Source of the DNA: an uncultured Clostridium sp.
Lineage (GTDB): Bacteria; Bacillota; Clostridia; TANB77; CAG-508
Length of the DNA: 40,225 nt
Assembly: GCA_948472955.1 (NCBI GenBank)
Contig: CAOKVW010000001.1
Location: 1 to 40,225 of the forward strand
Direction of reading: 5' to 3'
The notes beneath the pieces were generated by a model. That model did not search any database, was not told the origin of the DNA, and worked only from the letters and a program-made list of their open reading frames with translations. Position numbers and translations under genes: made by a program. This document shows positions 35,601 to 40,225 of this stretch, in pieces. Numbering within the stretch: the first letter of the stretch is position 1; each line of letters starts with the position of its first letter.

Positions 35601-37761
35601 ATAAATCATGACTTAATACCGTATTTTCTGGAATCTGACCTTCTAATACTTTACTATAAATTTCTAAATCATAAATTCCCTTTCCTGTAAAAATACCTTC
35701 TTGAAAATTATCTTGATACGTATCTGATATAGCATTGGTATAAGAATCGATTCCCCCTGCTCCTGCAAATATTTTAGTAAACAGAGTTTGATAGCTGACC
35801 GTTAAATTTACACCAATTCTTGGTTGCATGATTCCATATCCATCTACTACTATATTTTTTTCTTTGTCTAAAACTGGCTGATTTAAAATGTGTGCCATAG
35901 CCCCTACTAATTCAAACGCAGAATTTAAAACCAAATCGGTATCAGCGTCCAAAGTAATGATATATTTTATTTTTTCTTTTGGTTGCTTTTCTAAAGTGTT
36001 GATTCTAAATGGATTTCTGATTTTTCCTAATAGATAATCATTAAATTGTGTCATCATTCCTCTTTTTCGTTCCCAACCTAGATAAGCACCCTCTTTTTCA
36101 TTCCACACACGTTTTCTATAAATAAAACTAAAAATCGGCATTTTATTTTCGTCTTGTTTATATTTTTCATTGAAAAGCTCGACTAGTCTTTCTCCCTCTT
36201 GCATAACCTCTGTGTCAAACTCCTCCTGTCGTTTGTCACTCTCGCTACAATCGCCAAGCAAAGTAAAATAAATGTTATCCGATTGATTCGCCAAATAAAA
36301 TATTTCTAGTTTTTTCATTAATTCTTGTACTTTTTCTTTGGATTTTAAAATAGTTGGAATGATTACCATCGTTTTATGTTGTTCATCAATTCCATGAGAA
36401 AAATCTAATTTGGGTATTGGATTAGGTTTAACAACCTTGCTCAAAATATATTGTATCAACTGTATTGCCACTTCTGAGGCTGGTATCAAAAATAAAACAA
36501 AACTTAACACATTAAATTGAATGAGACTGCTAATGCCAAGTGATACTAAGATACTAAAAGCACCAATTCCTAATAAATAAGCCCTTGTTTTATCTTTTGG
36601 ACTCATTTGTCTGCTGGTCTTATATTGTAATATATCATATAACTGGTTAATTCCCCTATCGATTAAGTAATATCCAATATGACCTCTCTTATCCTGTGCT
36701 TTGGTATCTTGGGCTAATTCTAATGCTTTTCTCGCAATATAGATTTCTGAAATTTTTGTCTTTTTGGCTATTTCTTTAATTTTGTTTCGATAATATTCCT
36801 TTGTTTTATCGTCCATTTTTTCATAGATATGACTTGGGTCTTGTCTTAAGATTTCTTCTACTCCGTTGATTTTTTCAAATATTTCTAAAAAGTTAATTCT
36901 TTGAATTTTTTTCATACTAGTGATACTATTCCCAATGGAAACTTTTCTAACAGCAATGTCAAAATGCTCTTTTTTGATGACTTCTGAAACACTATTTTCA
37001 GACATTTCTACCGCTTCTTCTAATGCTTTTAAGTAACTATATCCCTTTTTTCCATAACGCTTTAAAATATAGGACATATACTCAATAAAAGGATATTTCA
37101 TGTCTTGAAATACGTCTTTTTTTAGCTTTTTTATTGCGATTGCTTTAAATTGTTGTTCTGGTTTTGTTTTATTTTCTACTAATCTTTCTACAATATTTTC
37201 TGCTTTGTATTTTTGAATTTGACAACTATATATTTTCTCACAAATTTCTCTAATATTTTCGATGATAGCAATTTGAAGGAATATCCCTATATTCCATATT
37301 TCTTCCATACTTAATGTCTTTTTTGTTTGATAACTTACTAAGTAATCCTCTAAGTCTTGTCTTTCAATTTTGTTATCCGTATAAGCTACAATTTCAGATG
37401 CCAATACGTAAATTCTAGCAAATCCTTGATAGGTTCCATTTGCTATTCCTACAAAATTCGTATATTTTTTTAGCGTTAATTCTTTTTGAATTTGTTTTAC
37501 GGTTTCTTCTATGATGTATAAATTATCTAAAAGCCACTCTCCTGCTGGGTGAATGCTAATTCCTAATTTTAGATGTTCATTTAATAGTTGATATACTTGT
37601 TCAATAATTTTAAAGTTTTCTAACATGTGTGGGACAGGATAGGTGTCTTTTTGTGATTTATTACTTAAATTATGGATAGAAGCTATTTTTTGTAGGTGAT
37701 TTTCTAATTGGCTTTTGTCTAGTAAGGTACCATTTATTTTTAATACTTTATTGATCTTCAA
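29626..37761 (-). CDS. Cyclic beta-1,2-glucan synthase-like giant (GT84 plus GH94-type phosphorylase modules)
   Basis: The 2,711-residue protein has the NdvB/Cgs order: a long cytoplasmic helical N-terminal region, two membrane segments near 395-445, a GT84 glycosyltransferase with KYIITLDADTDLVLNSAF and LSHDLLEGNYLRCG, more membrane segments (about 790-980), a glycoamylase-like section (NIGLSLLAVISACDL, YGGILAINEMP, TYMAHHQGLIL), two sugar-binding beta-sandwich repeats, and a C-terminal GH94-type phosphorylase domain (GSGDWNDGFSTVG, GVRENGGQYTHSSVW, WTWYTGSASWYYKAG). Known homologues polymerise, size and cyclise beta-1,2-glucans. The whole gene has no in-frame CGG although out-of-frame CGG occurs many times. 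Its ribosome site lies in a hairpin. Confidence 0.9.
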   Translation of the reverse strand: MKINKVLKINGTLLDKSQLENHLQKIASIHNLSNKSQKDTYPVPHMLENFKIIEQVYQLLNEHLKLGISIHPAGEWLLDNLYIIEETVKQIQKELTLKKYTNFVGIANGTYQGFARIYVLASEIVAYTDNKIERQDLEDYLVSYQTKKTLSMEEIWNIGIFLQIAIIENIREICEKIYSCQIQKYKAENIVERLVENKTKPEQQFKAIAIKKLKKDVFQDMKYPFIEYMSYILKRYGKKGYSYLKALEEAVEMSENSVSEVIKKEHFDIAVRKVSIGNSITSMKKIQRINFLEIFEKINGVEEILRQDPSHIYEKMDDKTKEYYRNKIKEIAKKTKISEIYIARKALELAQDTKAQDKRGHIGYYLIDRGINQLYDILQYKTSRQMSPKDKTRAYLLGIGAFSILVSLGISSLIQFNVLSFVLFLIPASEVAIQLIQYILSKVVKPNPIPKLDFSHGIDEQHKTMVIIPTILKSKEKVQELMKKLEIFYLANQSDNIYFTLLGDCSESDKRQEEFDTEVMQEGERLVELFNEKYKQDENKMPIFSFIYRKRVWNEKEGAYLGWERKRGMMTQFNDYLLGKIRNPFRINTLEKQPKEKIKYIITLDADTDLVLNSAFELVGAMAHILNQPVLDKEKNIVVDGYGIMQPRIGVNLTVSYQTLFTKIFAGAGGIDSYTNAISDTYQDNFQEGIFTGKGIYDLEIYSKVLEGQIPENTVLSHDLLEGNYLRCGLVSDIMLMDGYPTKYNSFMNRLSRWIRGDWQITRWLGGQNPLSLLSKYKIFDNLRRSLLEISIIIAILYCTVLGILEAKTMYLGIGMMLIVSIFPYLLELLNYGVFRKEGEEKQKTFTPKISGIKGSLLRAIITLGCLPYKAYVSAKAIVKTLARVMITHQHLLEWTTSEEAEKQAKSDWISYFNQMAMNVLAGIVAIGLGLLKENIAGILLGLWWTFTPAVMWYVSKEIKKEKALEKLSKDEREYVLEIGKRTWDFFETYLIEENNYLIPDNYQEDRKEKIVPRTSSTNIGLSLLAVISACDLQYITLEKALDLLGKMIASIESLDKWNGHLYNWYHIQTKEPLNPKYVSTVDSGNFVGYLYVTKAFLREKEKLTLLSEDAKAVDNSKKQLEQLKTLRNSIEQMIENTDFRLLYNEEQQIFSIGFNIEENRLTDSYYDLLASEARQASLVAIAKKDVPSRHWNHLSRTLTTLGKYKGLISWSGTAFEYLMPNINIPKYEGSLLDESCKFLIKTQMEYSQKLNIPWGISEAAFNLKDLQGNYQYKAFGTPWLGLKRGLADEMVVSSYGGILAINEMPKEEIKNLKCLEKEGMYDKFGFYESIDYTPERVEKGKNSAVVKTYMAHHQGLILLSINNLFCHNILQQRFMQNPEIAAVSILLQETMPETSIITKEKKEKIEKLKYKDYENYVQTTYKKIDERLITGNFISNENYVIAMNQKGQGMSKYKNIYMNRFKTTEDYPQGIFFAIKNIKTKKIWTSNYSYPGSKESQYQISFMPDKNEQEIVNGNIKTKIKTTVASNQPVELRRMLLENEGNEEEILEVTCYFEPVLSNKEQDYAHPVFNNLFLIQKLHEETNSIIIERKNREAKETKLYLGANLSTNSETIGDFEYETDKEKFIGRGNLGIPYMAENSIPLSKKIGLVTEPIVALKRTIKVKPQEKVTIDFILAVHEDKEKVIENIKKYQSTENVRKEFELSKARVEAESRYLSRKGSDIAIYQKMLSYLVFHNPIKAQLLKNKNTWINYHQSDLWKYGISGDLPIILLKVRNVNDSYVIKEMLKAYEFFRMKSVETEIVILDEEKHSYENYVKEEIESSILNHQMGYLKNQKGGIFTLNKEEIDKKDIALLEFLATIIIDSDKGGLKNNIKELEESYLENNKTIGEEIQNPQMTEESNDDIDILANHEVLKYYNEYGGFSEDGKEYLVKVNKGNRLPTVWSHIMANEKFGTLVTENMGGYTWYQNCRLNRVSSWQNNPCYDIPSEIIYLKDQETQKAWSLGLNPMPDDRNYNIIYGFGYCKYIHKSNGMEQELEVFVPKEDSCKIGILNVKNTTPNRKKLKLYYYIKPVIGEDEIKTNGYIHLDFDRNSNVIQARNLYREDMEKTRVYISSSEKIKSYTGDKNFFLGEGGIHAPQALKKVSLNNQDALGKKPCVAFEIEIDLESFESKEISLILGAEEDSIDCKNMAYKYQKLANCKQELNEVKSYWKEFLGRLQVYTPLESTNILLNGWIAYQIINSRLWGKTGYYQSGGAFGFRDQLQDTLGLKYLDPKLLKQQILKHSEHQFIEGDVEHWWHDQNQRGIRTRFSDDLLWLAYLVIEYINFTGDKSILEIKTPYLEGVPLEEGQDERYEKYLPSKKEGSIYEHCIKTIERSLDFGENGLPKIGSGDWNDGFSTVGNKGKGESVWLGFFLSWILENFVSICREKEDETLAQKYEEIRNQLKKALNTNGWDGRWYKRAFMDDGNVLGSMENEECRIDSIAQSWSVISKAGDNDKKYISMESLEKHLIDRENGIIKLLDPPFEKGKLEPGYIKAYLPGVRENGGQYTHSSVWVIIAEAMLGFGDKALELYRMINPIEHARTKEASSKYKVEPYVIPADIYGTGNLAGRGGWTWYTGSASWYYKAGIENLLGLKIEEGYLKIEPCIPKDWKEYQMKYQWRESMYNIMVKNPNSKNGFEAGTSKVFLNGNEVDNFIKLDGSRNVYEIEVVL

Positions 37762-37765
37762 AAAA

Positions 37766-37816
37766 TTCCACTCCTTGCTAAATATGTTTTAAACATATTG
37801 TTTGCAAGAAGTGGAA
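37766..37816 (-). promoter_or_regulatory. Hairpin enclosing the ribosome site of the glucan synthase gene
   Basis: On the minus strand TTCCACTTCTTGC pairs with GCAAGGAGTGGAA, and inside it AATATGTTT pairs with AAACATATT. The AGGAG that would serve the giant gene lies inside the stem, and the stem is followed by TTTTTTG. It may terminate the upstream transcript, hide the ribosome site, or both. AGGAG to ATG is 15 bases, unusually long. Confidence 0.6.
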
Positions 37817-37845
37817 ATTTTATGCATTTTTGATTTTTTATTTCA

Positions 37846-38664
37846 TTATTCGTGTTCCAATCCTTCTTCTGGATTTTGAATAACATTTCCTACGTGTACG
37901 ATACTTTCAAAGTCTTCTACTGCTTTTATGAATTTTGCTTTGCTGTCTGCTATATCATTTTTATTTCCTTTTTTTAGATACTTTTCATAATCTGTTCCAT
38001 ATTTAATAACCATTCCCATTTCAGCAAGAATACAGGTATCTTGTTTATTATCATATTGGTCTCCTAAAATAACTTTAACAGGAACTGTTTCTTCATCTTT
38101 TCTTTGTAAAGTAATACCTTCTAATTCTTTTCCGTCTTTGTCCATGACTCTATAAATATCAACATCATGTTGTATTTTATAAGAAATACCATCCTTTTTC
38201 AATTTCTGTTCTACTTGATTTGGTGTTTTTCCATGTGTAATGATTTCCCCTGTTTCTTGATTCACATATACATAGTCTTGATTCTTTTTACCTTTAAATT
38301 CTATATCCTCTGTTGTTCGAGTGGTGTCTCCTGTTTTTTTCTCATATTGTTCGATATAAATATCTTTTAAAAACTCTTCTACCTCTTCTTCTGTTTCCAA
38401 TTGATTAGCTCTTTCTACATTATTAGGCTCGCTTGCTTGTTTTTCATCTTTTTCTACATCATACTTAATTTGGTCTTTAAAGTTTTCTTGTTCTACTTTT
38501 ACCTGATTAGCCTTTTGTGTTTCTTCTTCTGCCTTAGAACTTGCTGTTACACTAGTAACAGTTGCTGCTGCTAGGGTTCCTATTGCTATCCCTTTTCTTA
38601 TCTTTTTAGGTGTTTTTTGAAATATTTTTTTGATTTTTGCTTTTATTTTTTCTATTATCTCCAT
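37846..38664 (-). CDS. Secreted or membrane-anchored protein of unknown function
   Basis: The 272-residue protein has a basic N terminus (residues 1-24), one hydrophobic segment (about 25-42, GIAIGTLAAATVTSVTASS) that could be an anchor or signal peptide, a charged acidic linker and a C-terminal region with beta-rich stretches (QDYVYVNQETGEIITHG, VPVKVILGDQY). I recognise no domain. GAAGGA precedes ATG. It lies between the CwlD-like amidase and the giant glucan synthase on the same strand, compatible with a cell-envelope role, but that is context only. Confidence 0.75.
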   Translation of the reverse strand: MEIIEKIKAKIKKIFQKTPKKIRKGIAIGTLAAATVTSVTASSKAEEETQKANQVKVEQENFKDQIKYDVEKDEKQASEPNNVERANQLETEEEVEEFLKDIYIEQYEKKTGDTTRTTEDIEFKGKKNQDYVYVNQETGEIITHGKTPNQVEQKLKKDGISYKIQHDVDIYRVMDKDGKELEGITLQRKDEETVPVKVILGDQYDNKQDTCILAEMGMVIKYGTDYEKYLKKGNKNDIADSKAKFIKAVEDFESIVHVGNVIQNPEEGLEHE

Positions 38665-38740
38665 GGTTTTTCCTTCTTCCTATTGATACATTTTCATTAT
38701 AACATTTCGTTTTTACAAAAGCAAGAAAAAACATTTCCAT

Positions 38741-39458
38741 TTATTCCATAGCAAAATAATCTGTTATTCCATTATAAATTCCCCAAGCTAACTTATTCTG
38801 ATAATCATCTTCCAATAGTAGTTTTTCTTCTTCTGGATTTGACAAAAACCCACACTCTACAATAGAAATAGGAATCTCTACATGTTTCATAATATACACC
38901 GTATCTAATTTCATCGCTACTCTTTTATTGTCTTTTTGAATGGCATCGTTTAAGTTAGCTTGAATTTGTTTTGCCAAATTCGTGCTTTTTTCGTCTCCAT
39001 TTTTATAAAAACATTGCCAACCCCAATATTGTTGTTGCGGTATTTTGTTTAAGTGAATACTAACAAAGATGTCGCTACTTGATTCATTTCCAATTTTAAC
39101 TCGATTGTGAATATCTGAGATTTTCTTTTGTTTTAAACTTTGAGCATCTAAATCATAAATGGCATTTTCATCAGAACGCGTTAATATAACATTACTTCCA
39201 CTGGTTTCTAATAAATTTTGTAATTTTAAGGCAATTTTCAAATTTGTTTCTGCTTCTGTTGTTCCAGAACTACTTTGTGCTCCGTTCATCTGGAACTCCA
39301 TGCCCTGCATCAATTACAATGGTTCTGCCTGATACCGGAGTTGCTGTTGTTGGAATTGATTTTTCTTCTTTCTTCGTAGTTGCTACGATAAAACTTAATA
39401 CAGAGATAAATACGCATAGCACTACGATTGATATTCTTTTTCTGCTGAGAACTAACAT
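38741..39458 (-). CDS. cwlD: N-acetylmuramoyl-L-alanine amidase, CwlD-like, needs one +1 frameshift at CGG
   Basis: An N-terminal membrane anchor (residues ~8-27) precedes an Amidase_3 domain. The zinc ligands are H53 in IVIDAGHG, a glutamate in TTEAETNLKIA and a histidine in VSIHLN; the catalytic glutamate is in IVECGFLSN. CwlD works with PdaA to make muramic lactam in spore cortex. The zero frame reads GAT GAA CGG AGC (CGG at 39282-39284) and stops 14 bases later; dropping the C gives DE-GAQSSSGTTEAE, with glycine at the family's DxGA position, and a 238-residue product, the CwlD length. GAGGT precedes the ATG. The symbol is by resemblance; another amidase of this family is possible. Confidence 0.9.
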
Positions 39459-39505
39459 ATAATAACCTCACATATAAATATTTTCTTTATATTTATATTC
39501 ATATT

Positions 39506-39658
39506 CTATTTAAAAATGCGAGATATTTCATTTAATTTACAATCTTTAAAATACTCTTCTACTAATTTTATTAGTTCTTTTGCTGTCTCAATTTGTAATT
39601 TTGTTTCTTCATCTTTAACCGCCGTCCACTTCTGATTAAACCTAAAGACTATGAGAAA
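39506..39658 (-). pseudogene. Possible C-terminal gene remnant
   Basis: A 50-codon open stretch without a start or ribosome site reads FNQKWTAVKDEETKLQIETA, then KELIKLVEEYFKDCKLNEIS. It looks protein-coding in composition (amphipathic helices, normal codon use), so it may be the tail of a gene whose front was lost. Beside it is a short tandem repeat, ACTATGAGAA ACTATGAGCG. Confidence 0.35.
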
Positions 39659-39699
39659 CTATGAGCGAACGTCCGCACGAATCCTATAAAAATTATAGC

Positions 39700-39735
39700 C
39701 TAGAACAAATGAAAATCGTTCTAGATTGTTTTTTA
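39700..39735 (+). terminator. Terminator-like hairpin before the par-like locus
   Basis: CTAGAAC (39700-39706) pairs with GTTCTAG (39718-39724), followed by ATTGTTTTTT. No plus-strand gene precedes it, so it may be left from lost DNA or insulate the locus downstream. Confidence 0.5.
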
Positions 39736-39791
39736 CTTTTGTAATATAAGTTGTTAAATTTGAATATTTAAAAGCAGATATGGAATTTTGA

Positions 39792-39820
39792 TAGACAAGA
39801 TTAGTTTTATAGTATATAAT
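39792..39820 (+). promoter_or_regulatory. Promoter of the par-like small-peptide message
   Basis: TAGACA (39792-39797), 17 bases, TATAAT (39815-39820). The leader starts with ACAACAGCC, which can pair with GGCTGTTGT just before the GTG start. Confidence 0.7.
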
Positions 39821-39865
39821 GGACAACAGCCAAAAGGTTACTCTAAACCATAGAGGGCGAGGAGG

Positions 39866-39893
39866 TGGCTGTTGTCGTGAATGGATACTCATT
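39866..39893. repeat. Direct repeat A of the par-like locus (translation start of the peptide)
   Basis: TGGCTGTTGTC, then GTGAA, then TGGATACTCATT. The copy at 40078-40100 reads TGGCAGTTGTC directly joined to TGGATACTCATT. Because the second copy is transcribed from the opposite strand, its RNA is complementary to this start region except for the five-base gap. Confidence 0.85.
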
Positions 39894-39972
39894 AATATTC
39901 TTGCTATTGCAGAAAATAGAAAAACTACAAAAAGAGTTGCAAGAGTATGAAGACAACAAAGATAAAAACTAA
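39877..39972 (+). CDS. 31-residue peptide, predicted toxin of a par-like type I locus
   Basis: The peptide reads (V/M)NGYSLIFLLLQKIEKLQKEL, then QEYEDNKDKN: a short hydrophobic segment followed by a charged, coiled-coil-like tail, about the size of Fst (33 residues). AGGAGG (39860-39865) lies 11 bases before the GTG. The leader can fold ACAACAGCC onto GGCTGTTGT, hiding the start, as in Fst mRNA. A strong terminator follows. An antisense RNA converges from the other side. I know no named toxin with this sequence; the assignment rests on locus architecture. Confidence 0.6.
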   Translation: MNGYSLIFLLLQKIEKLQKELQEYEDNKDKN

Positions 39973-39984
39973 TTGATTTTAGTT

Positions 39985-40020
39985 CAGGTGGCAACCGTTA
40001 TTTTAGCCACCTGTTTTTTA
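39985..40020 (+). terminator. Terminator of the peptide message
   Basis: CAGGTGGC (39985-39992) pairs with GCCACCTG (40006-40013), followed by T6. The descending arm GCCACCT is also complementary to AGGTGGC at the peptide's ribosome site (39863-39869), allowing a 5'-3' fold of the message. Confidence 0.85.
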
Positions 40021-40040
40021 TTTTAAATTTAAAATTGCAT

Positions 40041-40113
40041 AAAAAAAGAATATACGCCGTTACTCATATATTCTATATGGCAGTTGTCTGGATACTCATT
40101 TCCAACTAACTGT
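40041..40113 (-). ncRNA. Predicted antisense RNA of the par-like locus
   Basis: From a consensus promoter the RNA would start near 40113 and end at GAATATA / TATATTC (40048-40073 hairpin) followed by T7. Its body contains AATGAGTATCCA and GACAACTGCCA, complementary to both halves of the peptide's translation start. About 70 bases, no ORF. Confidence 0.75.
40078..40100. repeat. Direct repeat B of the par-like locus (inside the antisense RNA gene)
   Basis: TGGCAGTTGTCTGG followed by ATACTCATT matches repeat A at 39866 apart from one substitution and the missing GTGAA. Confidence 0.85.
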
Positions 40114-40119
40114 AATGAT

Positions 40120-40148
40120 ATTATAACATCAATTTTATTATATGTCAA
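40120..40148 (-). promoter_or_regulatory. Consensus promoter of the par-like antisense RNA
   Basis: On the minus strand TTGACA (40143-40148), 17 bases, TATAAT (40120-40125), a perfect sigma-A match. The ~75 bases after it to the window end hold nothing I can identify. Confidence 0.85.
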
Positions 40149-40225
40149 TATTAAAATTCTTATTCAATTTTCAAAAATTTTTATTGATAAATCAACGATT
40201 ATGTATAAAGTGGGAAAAATTCAAG

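Noticed and set aside
3278..39458. Classical programmed frameshifting with slippery heptamers or a Shine-Dalgarno-like stimulator as in prfB.
   Set aside because: The codons before the five CGGs (AAT, TCA, ATA, CTT, GAA) share no slip pattern and I see no common stimulator; only CGG is shared.
3278..39458. Reassignment of CGG to another amino acid (Trp or Gln, as reported in other Firmicutes).
   Set aside because: A triplet reassignment cannot restore the frame; all five genes require one extra base to be passed over.
39820..39951. A 43-codon ORF (MDNSQKVTLNHRGRGGG...) overlapping the 31-residue peptide in another frame.
   Set aside because: Its ATG touches the -10 box and would be at or before the transcript start, it has no ribosome site, and its glycine/arginine-rich reading comes from the AGGAGG region of the real peptide.
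39659..39994. A 111-codon minus-strand ORF across the par-like locus.
   Set aside because: It is the complement of the promoter, leader and peptide gene, has no ribosome site and no protein-like pattern.

Overview
The window is AT-rich, densely coded DNA, about 30% G+C by eye, from a low-GC, anaerobic, probably spore-forming member of the Clostridia. Support: pyruvate formate-lyase with its activase, the LL-diaminopimelate aminotransferase route (dapF-dapL), PdaB- and CwlD-type cortex enzymes, a cysteine-rich coat-like protein behind a sigma-K-type promoter, strong AGGAGG ribosome sites and TTGACA-N17-TATAAT promoters. There are no rRNA or tRNA genes, no CRISPR array and no intact transposase. 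I cannot name the species.

Layout. 1-0.73 kb: 3' end of a repeat-rich surface protein. 0.8-4.05 kb: pflB and pflA. 4.05-12.8 kb, all minus strand: a winged-helix-like protein, an S1-domain protein, rluB, rluD, lspA, a polytopic membrane protein, an SSB-like protein, a small unknown and a PdaB-like deacetylase. 12.9-17.3 kb: an accessory island between two near-identical 286-bp direct repeats, carrying a DUF4143 ATPase, a transglutaminase-like protein with a small partner, a decayed HAD gene and a HepT/MntA toxin-antitoxin pair. 17.6-20.4 kb: a tandem P-loop kinase plus Nudix pair, a coat-like protein and a 46-aa membrane protein. 20.4-24.2 kb, minus strand: a split TauE/SafE transporter, rarA, ruvA, a type I toxin-antitoxin locus and an HD hydrolase. 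24.3-29.5 kb: a decayed YhcG/DUF1016 nuclease, dapL-dapF, a GT51 transglycosylase and a second deacetylase. 29.6-39.5 kb, minus strand: a 2,711-aa cyclic beta-glucan synthase-like giant, a secreted unknown and a CwlD-like amidase. 39.8-40.15 kb: a second, par-like type I toxin-antitoxin candidate.

Main discovery. Four conserved genes (pflA, rarA, dapF and the cwlD-like amidase) are each broken by +1 frameshifts, five sites in all. At every site the shift falls exactly on a zero-frame CGG codon; dropping the C gives a GGA or GGT codon, mostly where the family has a conserved glycine, and restores a protein of normal family length. I checked CGG on the coding strand of the intact genes (roughly 10,000 codons, including the 2,711-codon gene): CGG occurs often out of frame (for example ATC GGA) but I found none read in frame as arginine. 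The simplest biological reading is that CGG has no standard decoder here and acts as a +1 frameshift, or CGGN quadruplet, signal. The main rival is a systematic sequencing error.

Other structure. Two compact convergent-transcript loci look like type I toxin-antitoxin systems. The window also carries several families of non-autonomous palindromic repeats: a GGACATGGGGACGTAG unit that supplies the stop codons of two genes, fold-back elements ending in TTAAG..CTTAA (one with an 11-bp target duplication), and a pair of structured elements whose outer stems differ in sequence but keep base pairing. The envelope genes (GT51 transglycosylase, deacetylases, amidase, LspA, DapF/DapL, glucan synthase) form a loose cell-envelope theme; rarA and ruvA form a DNA-repair pair.
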